This document shows positions 1 to 5,432 of a stretch of DNA of 6,572 nt, in pieces. Below the pieces are notes generated by a model. That model did not search any database. It saw only the letters and a list, made by a program, of their open reading frames with translations, and had not been told where the DNA came from. Source of the stretch: JALSIF01 sp026981635 [NCBI: bacterium] (GTDB lineage Bacteria > 4484-113 > JALSIF01); the NCBI GenBank assembly GCA_026981635.1, contig JALSIF010000013.1:1-6572 (forward strand), given 5' to 3'. How positions within the stretch are numbered: position 1 is the stretch's first letter; each line of letters starts with the position of its first letter. A program made the position numbers and the translations under genes.

Positions 1-15
1 CTGCTCCCTAGAAGG

Positions 16-104
16 GCCGGAGTGGTGGAATTGGTAGACACGGCAGACTCAAAATCTGCTGCGGGGAAACCCGCGTGCCGGTTCGAGTCCGGCCTCCGGC
101 ACCA
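16..104 (+). tRNA. tRNA-Leu (anticodon CAA), CCA encoded
   Basis: This tRNA decodes the leucine codon UUG. A full class II cloverleaf can be folded by eye. The acceptor stem pairs GCCGGAG (16-22) with CTCCGGC (94-100), with discriminator A at 101 and a genome-encoded CCA at 102-104. The anticodon stem pairs GCAGA (43-47) with TCTGC (55-59) around the loop CTCAAAA, which places the CAA anticodon at 50-52. The long variable arm has a CGGG/CCCG stem closed by GAAA, the mark of tRNA-Leu. The T arm pairs GCCGG (77-81) with CCGGC (89-93) around TTCGAGT (82-88). The first protein gene begins 67 bases downstream on the same strand. No T-rich terminator is seen between them, so read-through is possible. 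Confidence 0.97.
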
Positions 105-122
105 GCCCACCCAGAAGAACAA

Positions 123-143
123 AGGTTAGCCCTGCCCTAACCT
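123..143 (+). promoter_or_regulatory. Small hairpin in the pyk leader (first of two alternative structures)
   Basis: AGGTTAG at 123-129 is perfectly complementary to CTAACCT at 137-143, giving a 7-bp stem with a 7-base loop. It has no following T tract, so it does not look like a simple terminator. Its right arm shares bases 139-143 with the inverted repeat at 139-169, so both structures cannot form in the same RNA at once. The pairing is visible in the sequence. A regulatory role is inference. Confidence 0.4.
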
Positions 144-169
144 GGCCCCACTGATAGGATAGCCAGGTT
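139..169. promoter_or_regulatory. Perfect 8-bp inverted repeat upstream of pyk (candidate operator or RBS-masking hairpin)
   Basis: AACCTGGC (139-146) and GCCAGGTT (162-169) are exact inverted copies separated by 15 bases. The half-site centres are 23 bp apart, close to two helical turns, and the space between them holds the extended -10-like element at 152-160. That arrangement would suit a dimeric DNA-binding repressor. Alternatively, as RNA, the right arm lies 2 bases before the pyk start codon and would pair over the AGG at 165-167, masking the ribosome entry region. The repeat is seen directly; neither role is proven. Confidence 0.45.
152..160 (+). promoter_or_regulatory. Candidate extended -10 promoter element for pyk
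   Basis: TGATAGGAT matches the extended -10 pattern TGnTAnnnT of the housekeeping sigma factor. Transcription would start near base 167, about 5 bases before the ATG at 172, giving a nearly leaderless mRNA. No recognisable -35 hexamer lies 16-18 bases upstream, which is tolerated at extended -10 promoters. The AGGA inside the motif could instead be a weak, distant ribosome binding site (12 bases from the ATG), so the two readings compete. Confidence 0.35.
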
Positions 170-171
170 CC

Positions 172-1608
172 ATGAGCCGCACCAAGATAGTGGTCACCCT
201 GGGTCCGGCCAGCTCCTCCCCCGAAGTTATTCGGGCCATGCTCCAGGAGGGGGCCTCGGTCTTCCGCATCAACACCAGCCACGCCGACGAGGAGGAGGTG
301 CGCCTGCTCACCAAGCGCATCCGCCGGGCCCAGCGGGAGACCGGCAAGCTGGCCGCCATCCTGATTGACCTCAGGGGACCCAAGATCCGCCTCACCTCCC
401 TGCCCAGCACCATAGAGGCCCACCCCGGCCAGACCCTGAAGCTTCGCTTCGTGGCGGGCGACGAGCCGGTGGACTCAGACCTTGCCATAAGCGGCGAGGA
501 GCTGGCCGGCGACCTCAGGGTGGGGGACGAGCTGGTCATCGGCGACGGCGAGGCGGCCCTCAGGGTGAGCAAGAACCTGGGCGGCGGGGCATTCCTCACC
601 GAAGTGATCCGCCCCGGCCCCATTCGCTCCCACAAGGGGGTGGCCATCCACGGCCGGGCCTGGTCGGCCGCTCCCCTAACCGATCAGGACCGGGCGATGA
701 TCAACCTGGCCCTGGAGCTTCGGGCCGACTTTGTGGCGATGAGCTTTGTGCGCAGCGCCGACGACCTCAGGCTTTGCCGCAAGCTGCTTGCCCACCCCGA
801 CATTCCCGTCAAGCTCATCGCCAAGGTGGAGGAGCCCCAGGCGGTGGAACACATTGAGGAGATCGTGGCCGAGGCCGACGGGGTGATGGTGGCACGGGGC
901 GACCTGGGAGTGAAGATGACCCTGGAGGAGGTCCCCCTGATCCAGAAGCGGATCATCCGGCTATGCAACCGGGCCGCCCGGCCGGTGATCACCGCCACCC
1001 AGATGCTGGAGTCCATGGTTGAGCAGGAGGTGCCCACCCGCGCCGAGGTGAGCGACGTGGCCAACGCCATCCTGGACGGTTCCGATGCGGTGATGCTCTC
1101 GGGGGAGACCTCGGTGGGCAAGCACCCGGTGGAGGCGGTGAGCACCATGCGCCGCATCGCCGAGGCGGTGGAATCCCACATGAGCTACACCCACCGCGCC
1201 CTGCGCTCCCAAAGAGAGCTTGACCCCAACTACCCCATCGCCGAGACCATGTGCCGCGCCGCCGTCCACAGCGCCCACCTGCTGGAGGCCTCCTGCATCG
1301 TGGTGCCCACCGCCAGTGGATTCTCTGCCCGCATGGTCTCCCGCATGCGGCCCACCCTGCCGGTATTTGCCCCCACCTTCAGCCCCTTCACCGCCCGCCA
1401 GCTCTGCCTCTCCTTCGGCATCACCCCGATCCTCACCGACCTGCGCATCCGGGCCGAGGAGGACCTGGTCCCCCAGCTCCGGCAGGTGCTCCCCGAAGAG
1501 ATGCTCAGGCCGGGCAGCCGGGTGGTCTTCGTGGGCGCCCTGCCCTACGGCGGGCGGGGCAAGACCAACTTCGTCAAGGTGGAGGAGATAAGCCCCGAGA
1601 AGGGGTAG
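172..1608 (+). CDS. pyk: Pyruvate kinase (predicted K+-independent type)
   Basis: This enzyme converts phosphoenolpyruvate and ADP to pyruvate and ATP, the last step of glycolysis, in the cytosol. The product is 478 residues, normal for a bacterial enzyme without the extra C-terminal PEP-utiliser domain. Residues 1-75 and about 165-340 form the catalytic barrel, about 75-165 the B lid, and about 345-478 the C domain. Visible active-site residues are R32, N34 and S36 in FRINTSH, D66, catalytic K218 and E220 in AKVEE, D244 in ARGDLG, and T276 in TATQMLESM. The usual DTKGPEIR segment reads DLRGPKIR (66-73): Lys71 stands where K+-dependent enzymes have Glu117 (rabbit numbering), a change associated with K+ independence. 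The ATG at 172 is chosen because the family motif TKIVVTLGP starts at residue 4. The sigma gene follows after 12 bases, suggesting co-transcription. Confidence 0.97.
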   Translation: MSRTKIVVTLGPASSSPEVIRAMLQEGASVFRINTSHADEEEVRLLTKRIRRAQRETGKLAAILIDLRGPKIRLTSLPSTIEAHPGQTLKLRFVAGDEPVDSDLAISGEELAGDLRVGDELVIGDGEAALRVSKNLGGGAFLTEVIRPGPIRSHKGVAIHGRAWSAAPLTDQDRAMINLALELRADFVAMSFVRSADDLRLCRKLLAHPDIPVKLIAKVEEPQAVEHIEEIVAEADGVMVARGDLGVKMTLEEVPLIQKRIIRLCNRAARPVITATQMLESMVEQEVPTRAEVSDVANAILDGSDAVMLSGETSVGKHPVEAVSTMRRIAEAVESHMSYTHRALRSQRELDPNYPIAETMCRAAVHSAHLLEASCIVVPTASGFSARMVSRMRPTLPVFAPTFSPFTARQLCLSFGITPILTDLRIRAEEDLVPQLRQVLPEEMLRPGSRVVFVGALPYGGRGKTNFVKVEEISPEKG

Positions 1609-1613
1609 GATAG
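1606..1613 (+). promoter_or_regulatory. TAGGATAG octamer ahead of the sigma gene, also found ahead of pyk (155-162)
   Basis: The same eight bases occur 9 bases before the pyk start codon and 7 bases before the GTG of the sigma gene. The copy here begins with the pyk stop codon. The core AGGA can pair with the 16S rRNA tail and lies 10 bases before GTG 1621. This supports that start and makes a ribosome binding site the simplest reading. TAGGAT also fits a -10 pattern, so a shared promoter element cannot be excluded. Confidence 0.4.
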
Positions 1614-1620
1614 ATTTACA

Positions 1621-2310
1621 GTGAAGGACAGTGAACAGCAGGGGCCCGAGGCCGTCTCTAGTGATGTCATGGCAAGCGACGCAGAAGGCGGCACTCTGGC
1701 ACTGAGCGATCCCAGCCTCACTCTCTACTCGCCGGTTCTGCCCAGCGACACCGAGGAGGACCTCATCCTCAAGGCGGCGCGGGGCAGCGAGCCGGCCTTC
1801 GCCCACCTGATGAACCGCTACCAGGCCCGCATCCTCAACTTCCTCCTCGGCATGGTGGGCGACCGGGGTGAGGCCGAGGACCTCACTCAGGAGGTCTTCA
1901 TCAAGGCCTACTACTCCCTGCCCAAGCTAAAAAACCCCGGCGCCTTCCGCACCTGGCTGTTCCGCATCGCCCACAACCTGGCCCTTGACCACGTCCGCCG
2001 TCGCCGGCTCAAGGTGGTGGACACCGAAGAGTCCATCCGCGAGACCTACATTGCCCCCCAGAGCCCCGAGCAGGCGGTGATCGCCGAGGACCGCCGCCGC
2101 TATCTCCACTGGGCGCTGGACCAGCTGGACCAGCCCCACCGCGAGGTGCTGGTGATGTGCGATCTTATGGGGATGAGCTACCAGGAGATCGCTGACATCC
2201 TGGGCATCCCCTTCGGCACCGTCCAGAGCCGCATCTTCTACGCCCGCCGCAAGCTTCGCAAATACCTGGACCCCATCCGCCTGGGGCTGGATGCGGAGGA
2301 GGAGAGCTAG
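1621..2310 (+). CDS. ECF-family RNA polymerase sigma factor (RpoE-like)
   Basis: This is a group 4 (extracytoplasmic function) sigma factor that directs RNA polymerase to a stress regulon. Region 2 spans about residues 46-130 and includes DLTQEVFIKAYYSL, followed by FRTWLFRIAHN for -10 recognition and melting. Region 4 spans about 163-216, ending in YQEIADILGIPFGTVQSRIF, the -35-binding helix-turn-helix. No region 3 or C-terminal SnoaL-type extension is present. At 229 residues it is longer than the usual 170-200 because about 45 acidic, low-complexity residues precede region 2. GTG 1621 is preferred because AGGA lies 10 bases upstream; the in-frame ATG at 1669 has no visible ribosome site. 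The next gene is an RseA-like anti-sigma factor 1 base away, which supports a membrane-regulated, RpoE-type circuit. Its exact ECF group and target promoters cannot be told from here. Confidence 0.95.
   Translation: MKDSEQQGPEAVSSDVMASDAEGGTLALSDPSLTLYSPVLPSDTEEDLILKAARGSEPAFAHLMNRYQARILNFLLGMVGDRGEAEDLTQEVFIKAYYSLPKLKNPGAFRTWLFRIAHNLALDHVRRRRLKVVDTEESIRETYIAPQSPEQAVIAEDRRRYLHWALDQLDQPHREVLVMCDLMGMSYQEIADILGIPFGTVQSRIFYARRKLRKYLDPIRLGLDAEEES
2298..2302 (+). promoter_or_regulatory. Strong ribosome binding site deciding the anti-sigma start
   Basis: GGAGG lies 9 bases before GTG 2312, inside the Glu-rich 3' end of the sigma gene. The in-frame ATG at 2291 lacks any comparable site. This supports the GTG start and translational coupling between sigma factor and anti-sigma factor. 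Confidence 0.7.
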
Positions 2311-2311
2311 G

Positions 2312-2974
2312 GTGAAGGAGCGGCTGGAGAGGCTGGCCTCGCTGGTTGACGGGGAGCTCTCCCCGGAGGAGGCCCGCACCCTCCTTTCCGAGGTCTACCG
2401 CGACCCCGACCTGGCCGAAGAGCTTTCCCACCAGCGGGTGGTCAAGGAAACCCTGGCCAGCATCCCCGCTCCCCTTCCCGACCGGCAGCTGACCAACTCC
2501 ACCCTGGCCATCATCCGCCGCCAGGCCCGCGAGCGCCAGCGGCGTGCCATGCTGCTTAGGCGCACCGCCCTGGCCCTCGCCACCAGCGCCGCCGCGCTGG
2601 TAGTGGGGCTGCTCTGGGTGGAGGGCACCAACCGCCCCGGCACGCTGGGCACCTCAGCCTTAAGCGGAGGCTCCGACCCCGCCGCCCAGGTGCTCATGGG
2701 CCACGAGAACTCCGCCCGCTACCTGGACCTGGAGGAGGTGGAGCGCCAGGGGGTGCGCCGGCCGGCCGGACTGCCCGAGGTGGTGATCAGCCTCCACCAG
2801 GTGGGCAAGGTCACCTGGCAGGCCGAGCTCAGGGGGGCCGATCCCAAGGAGCTTGAGGTGGGCGTGGGGCCCGAGCCTGCCCCCCTGCCCGAGGAGGCCC
2901 AGAAAGGCACCACCGAGGAGGAGGAAACCCCGGAGGAAAGCGACTCGGTCCAACGGCCCGAAGATGGCCGCTAA
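2312..2974 (+). CDS. RseA-like membrane anti-sigma factor
   Basis: This is predicted to bind the upstream ECF sigma factor and hold it at the inner face of the membrane. The 220-residue product starts with a cytoplasmic domain of about 80 residues. It contains LASLVDGELSPEEARTLL followed by a DPDLAEEL stretch, the pattern of the RseA N-terminal domain. A single hydrophobic segment follows at about residues 85-103, flanked by Arg on the inside. An exported part of about 115 residues ends in a Glu/Thr/Pro-rich, probably disordered tail. There is no Cys in the protein, so it is not a zinc-binding (HxxxCxxC) anti-sigma factor. GTG 2312 is chosen over ATG 2291 because GGAGG sits 9 bases upstream and the family domain begins there. 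It is 1 base after the sigma stop and overlaps the next gene by 11 bases. Release by regulated proteolysis is inferred from the family. Confidence 0.85.
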   Translation: MKERLERLASLVDGELSPEEARTLLSEVYRDPDLAEELSHQRVVKETLASIPAPLPDRQLTNSTLAIIRRQARERQRRAMLLRRTALALATSAAALVVGLLWVEGTNRPGTLGTSALSGGSDPAAQVLMGHENSARYLDLEEVERQGVRRPAGLPEVVISLHQVGKVTWQAELRGADPKELEVGVGPEPAPLPEEAQKGTTEEEETPEESDSVQRPEDGR

Positions 2975-4076
2975 AACCCTCCGTCCTCCCCCAAGCCTCC
3001 CCCCCCTGCTGCTGCTTTCCCTTCTAACCCTAATGCTACTTCCCTCTCCCGCCCGGTCGGTCTCAAGCGGGATTGAGGCCGGCCCCCGCCTGCCCGGCCC
3101 AGGCTGGTTCATTGACGCCCTCACCCGCCGCTGGAGCGATGCCTCCTTCTCGGGCAGCCTTGAGCTGCTCACCTCCCTCACCCTCTCCCGCAGCGGCAGG
3201 CCCAAGCTGGTCACCTTCTCCATTGAACACCGGGCGGGCAGAAAGCTTTTGCGCCTCACCCTAACCTCCCCCGGCGGGGAGAGCCCACCCCCCTACTGGC
3301 TGGTCAGTGAGAGCCAGGGGGTAATGGTGGTGCCCAGCACCCGCACCTTCGTGGTCCACGCCGAGCGCCCCTTCCTCGCCCAGCTGGAACACGCCGTGGA
3401 GAAGATCCGCCAGCTAAGCTCCCCCGTCATCTCCACCCTCACCTACCAGGGGCGAAGCGCCCTGAAGCTGGAGGGCCCCGAGCTTACCCTGATCGTTGAC
3501 CGCAAGACCTCGGTCCCCCTCAAGCTCAGGCTCACCGACCGGCGGGGCAACACCCTGGAATACTTTTCCTTCACCACCCTGGTGGCGGTAAGGGACGAGG
3601 AGCTGCCCAAGACCCGCTTCATGATCCCCGCCGACTACCTCATCGTGGACATGCGCCCCCGCCACCCGGCCCGCCACCCATCTGGCTCGGTAGCGAAGAA
3701 GGAGTTGGGAAAGGAGGAGTTTCTCCCCCTGGTGCCGGTGGGCTTCCCCCAGGGCTGGCAGCTGCGCGACGTGAGCCGGGGGAGGGTGCCTGGCGGCGAC
3801 GGCAAGGAGATCGGCTTCTTCCAGTTCCAGCTCATCAACCCCGAGGAGGGGGAGTTTCTCTCCATCTTCCAGTTTCCCCAGGGCACCCTGGCCCCCGAGG
3901 TGGTGCGGGAGCTTGAGAACTACTCGCGGGGGCTGAACCTCTTGGTCAAGCAGCACCTGAACCACGATCTCTTGCTGATGGGCGACCCCGCCCCGGCCAG
4001 GCTAGCCCAGTTCGTCAAGCTGCTCATCTACGATCCCGACCTGGCCAGCCTGGTTCTCTCCCTGCTGGAGGAGTGA
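2964..4076 (+). CDS. Exported RseB/LolA-fold sigma-regulatory protein
   Basis: The 370-residue product starts with a clear Sec signal peptide: a short basic start, then a hydrophobic run at about residues 12-27, with cleavage likely near 30-32. No lipobox Cys is present. Residues about 45-230 resemble the MucB/RseB N-terminal domain and the related LolA/LppX fold, including the LIVDRKTSVPLKLRLTDRRG strand pair (about 176-195) and FSFTTL. Residues about 250-305 (PLVPVGFPQGWQL, then FFQFQL and IFQFPQG) resemble the second domain of RseB or a DUF4367-type domain. By analogy it would bind the exported part of the RseA-like protein and control its cleavage, perhaps in response to lipid-like ligands. 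ATG 2964 is chosen because the signal peptide begins there; an upstream in-frame ATG at 2853 would bury it behind a Pro/Arg-rich shadow of the anti-sigma gene. Its start overlaps the anti-sigma stop, and its 3' end overlaps tilS. Confidence 0.75.
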   Translation: MAAKTLRPPPSLPPLLLLSLLTLMLLPSPARSVSSGIEAGPRLPGPGWFIDALTRRWSDASFSGSLELLTSLTLSRSGRPKLVTFSIEHRAGRKLLRLTLTSPGGESPPPYWLVSESQGVMVVPSTRTFVVHAERPFLAQLEHAVEKIRQLSSPVISTLTYQGRSALKLEGPELTLIVDRKTSVPLKLRLTDRRGNTLEYFSFTTLVAVRDEELPKTRFMIPADYLIVDMRPRHPARHPSGSVAKKELGKEEFLPLVPVGFPQGWQLRDVSRGRVPGGDGKEIGFFQFQLINPEEGEFLSIFQFPQGTLAPEVVRELENYSRGLNLLVKQHLNHDLLLMGDPAPARLAQFVKLLIYDPDLASLVLSLLEE

Positions 4077-5414
4077 GAGCCTGACCTGGGGGCCCTTCCC
4101 CCCCGCCATCCCCAGCCACCTCCCCGTGCCCAGCACCCGACAGGCCCGCTGGCTGGGCCATACCAGGATGGGCCACACCCCGCGAAGCTCCCGCGGAGCA
4201 ACCGCCTGGAGGAGCTTTTTACGATAGAGGTGGCCCACCAGTGAGTCCCCCCGCCAGGCGGCCCGGTTGAGCACCCGAAGCTCTCTAGTGCCCACCCCCT
4301 CCACCTCCACTCTCACCCCGAAGCGCTTTTCCCACACCGCCAGGGGAAGCGCCTCCCGCCCTGTGGGCAGTGGCCGCCCCACCACCAGCGCCCCAGGCCG
4401 GCTGAGGGCGATTAATCTGCCGTCGGCAAAGGCTCCCCCCCCAACCAGCGCCCGCGCCGCCGCCCAGAGCTCCCCCCGCCGGGGGATAATCCCCTCCCGC
4501 CTGAGCACCAGGTAGACAAACAGCCTGGCCCCCATCTCCTCCCCCACCGTCTCCCGCCACAGGTCACGCGCTCCGGCTGCCACCCTGACCAGCCCGAGCC
4601 TTCTGGCCAGCGCCTCCTCCAACAGGCCGCGCTCCCCTGCGGGCAGGGGGACGCCCAGCCCCTCCACCCCGCCCAGCCAGCCCAGGGCGAGAGGGAAAAG
4701 CCGCCGGCTTCGCTCCCCCAGCGCAAGCAGGCGGTCAGCCAGCTCCCCCTCCCCCCTGAGCACCCCCCACCTCAGCCGGTTGCGCAGGAAGGCCGGGTCC
4801 AGGTTGGAGGGGTCCGTCAGGGTGGGCACCCCTAGCCCCTCCACCGGCTCCCTGAGCCGGTCCCGACCGAGGTCCAGGAAGGGGCGGAAGAGCACCCCCC
4901 CCAGGCAGGGGTGGATGCCGCGGGCGCCCAGCGGGCCCGCCCCGCGCAGGATCTGAAGGGCCACCGACTCAACCTGATCCTCCCGGTGGTGGGCATCGGC
5001 GGCCACCTCCATCTCTCCCAGGTTCTGCTTAAGCCAGCCCAGACGCAGATGTCGGCCGGCCGCCTCCAGCCCCAGTCCGCTCAGGCGGGCATGCTCCCTC
5101 ACCGCCAGGGGGACCACCCGAGTAGGCAGCCCCAACCATTCCCCCAAAGCCTCAACCAAGCGGGCCTCCTCCCCGCTCTCCGGCCTCAGCCGGTGGTCAA
5201 AGTGCACCAGCTCCACCCGCCCCCAGGCCGCCTCCCGCTGGGCGTAGTGAAGGGCCAGCGCCAGGGCGGTGGAGTCGGGCCCCCCGCTCACCAGTCCCAA
5301 CACCCCCCTCGCCTGGGCGGGCAGGCGGCGAAGCAGCCGCTCCACCAGCGGCTCCAGCCCGGCCGGAGGGTCCTTGGGCAGGGAGGGGAAGCGGAAGGAG
5401 GTGGAGCGCTTCAT
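4002..5414 (-). CDS. tilS: tRNA(Ile)-lysidine synthetase
   Basis: This enzyme uses ATP and lysine to change C34 of tRNA-Ile(CAU) to lysidine, so that the tRNA reads AUA and is charged with Ile. The 470-residue product has the N-type PP-loop SGGPDS at residues 43-48, a VHFDHRLRPES segment (70-80), AHHREDQVES (141-150) and the signature RPFLDLGRDRL...DPSNLDPAFLRNRLR (about 177-215). The middle (about 225-340) is a weakly conserved helical domain. The C-terminal domain includes YRKKLLQAVAPRELRGVWPI (397-416). The last 30 or so residues look unconserved and lie in the 75-base overlap with the convergent gene. The start at 5414 is chosen because the upstream in-frame extension to 5741 is antisense to coaX and has no domain. 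No clear ribosome site precedes this ATG. coaX starts 18 bases away, facing outwards. Confidence 0.95.
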   Translation of the reverse strand: MKRSTSFRFPSLPKDPPAGLEPLVERLLRRLPAQARGVLGLVSGGPDSTALALALHYAQREAAWGRVELVHFDHRLRPESGEEARLVEALGEWLGLPTRVVPLAVREHARLSGLGLEAAGRHLRLGWLKQNLGEMEVAADAHHREDQVESVALQILRGAGPLGARGIHPCLGGVLFRPFLDLGRDRLREPVEGLGVPTLTDPSNLDPAFLRNRLRWGVLRGEGELADRLLALGERSRRLFPLALGWLGGVEGLGVPLPAGERGLLEEALARRLGLVRVAAGARDLWRETVGEEMGARLFVYLVLRREGIIPRRGELWAAARALVGGGAFADGRLIALSRPGALVVGRPLPTGREALPLAVWEKRFGVRVEVEGVGTRELRVLNRAAWRGDSLVGHLYRKKLLQAVAPRELRGVWPILVWPSQRACRVLGTGRWLGMAGGKGPQVRLSLLQQGENQAGQVGIVDEQLDELG

Positions 5415-5422
5415 GCTAGCGT
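5414..5422 (+). promoter_or_regulatory. Candidate extended -10 element for coaX in the 18-base divergent gap
   Basis: TGCTAGCGT fits TGnTAnnnT and would start transcription near 5429-5430, only a few bases before GTG 5433, giving a nearly leaderless coaX mRNA. On the other strand TACGCT (5423-5418) fits TAnnnT a few bases before the tilS ATG. No -35 hexamer is evident for either. The pattern is short, so chance matches are possible. Confidence 0.25.
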
Positions 5423-5432
5423 AGATGAAGCG

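Noticed and set aside
16-171. tRNA-Leu as an integration site for a mobile element
   Set aside because: No integrase, no repeated tRNA 3' end and no foreign-looking genes follow; pyruvate kinase begins 67 bases later.
961-1806. 281-codon open frame on the minus strand opposite pyk and the sigma gene
   Set aside because: It is antisense to two well-supported genes, is rich in Gly/His/Ala as expected for the complement of GC-rich coding DNA, and shows no domain.
2291-2311. ATG at 2291 as the anti-sigma start
   Set aside because: It adds only an Arg-rich stretch and lacks a ribosome site, while GTG 2312 has GGAGG 9 bases upstream and begins at the family domain.
2853-2963. In-frame extension of the RseB-like protein to ATG 2853
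   Set aside because: It is a Pro/Arg-rich out-of-frame shadow of the anti-sigma C-terminus and would place the signal peptide at an internal position.
4088-4103. G-run/C-run hairpin just after the RseB-like stop as a terminator
   Set aside because: It lies in the tilS coding region, is low-complexity G/C sequence and is not followed by a T tract.
4267-4515. 82-codon plus-strand open frame inside tilS
   Set aside because: It is a Ser/Pro/Arg-rich shadow frame with no start signals or motifs.
4911-5432. In-frame extension of coaX to ATG 4911
   Set aside because: This stretch is antisense to conserved parts of tilS, including the PP-loop, and type III pantothenate kinases begin a few residues before the DIGNT motif.
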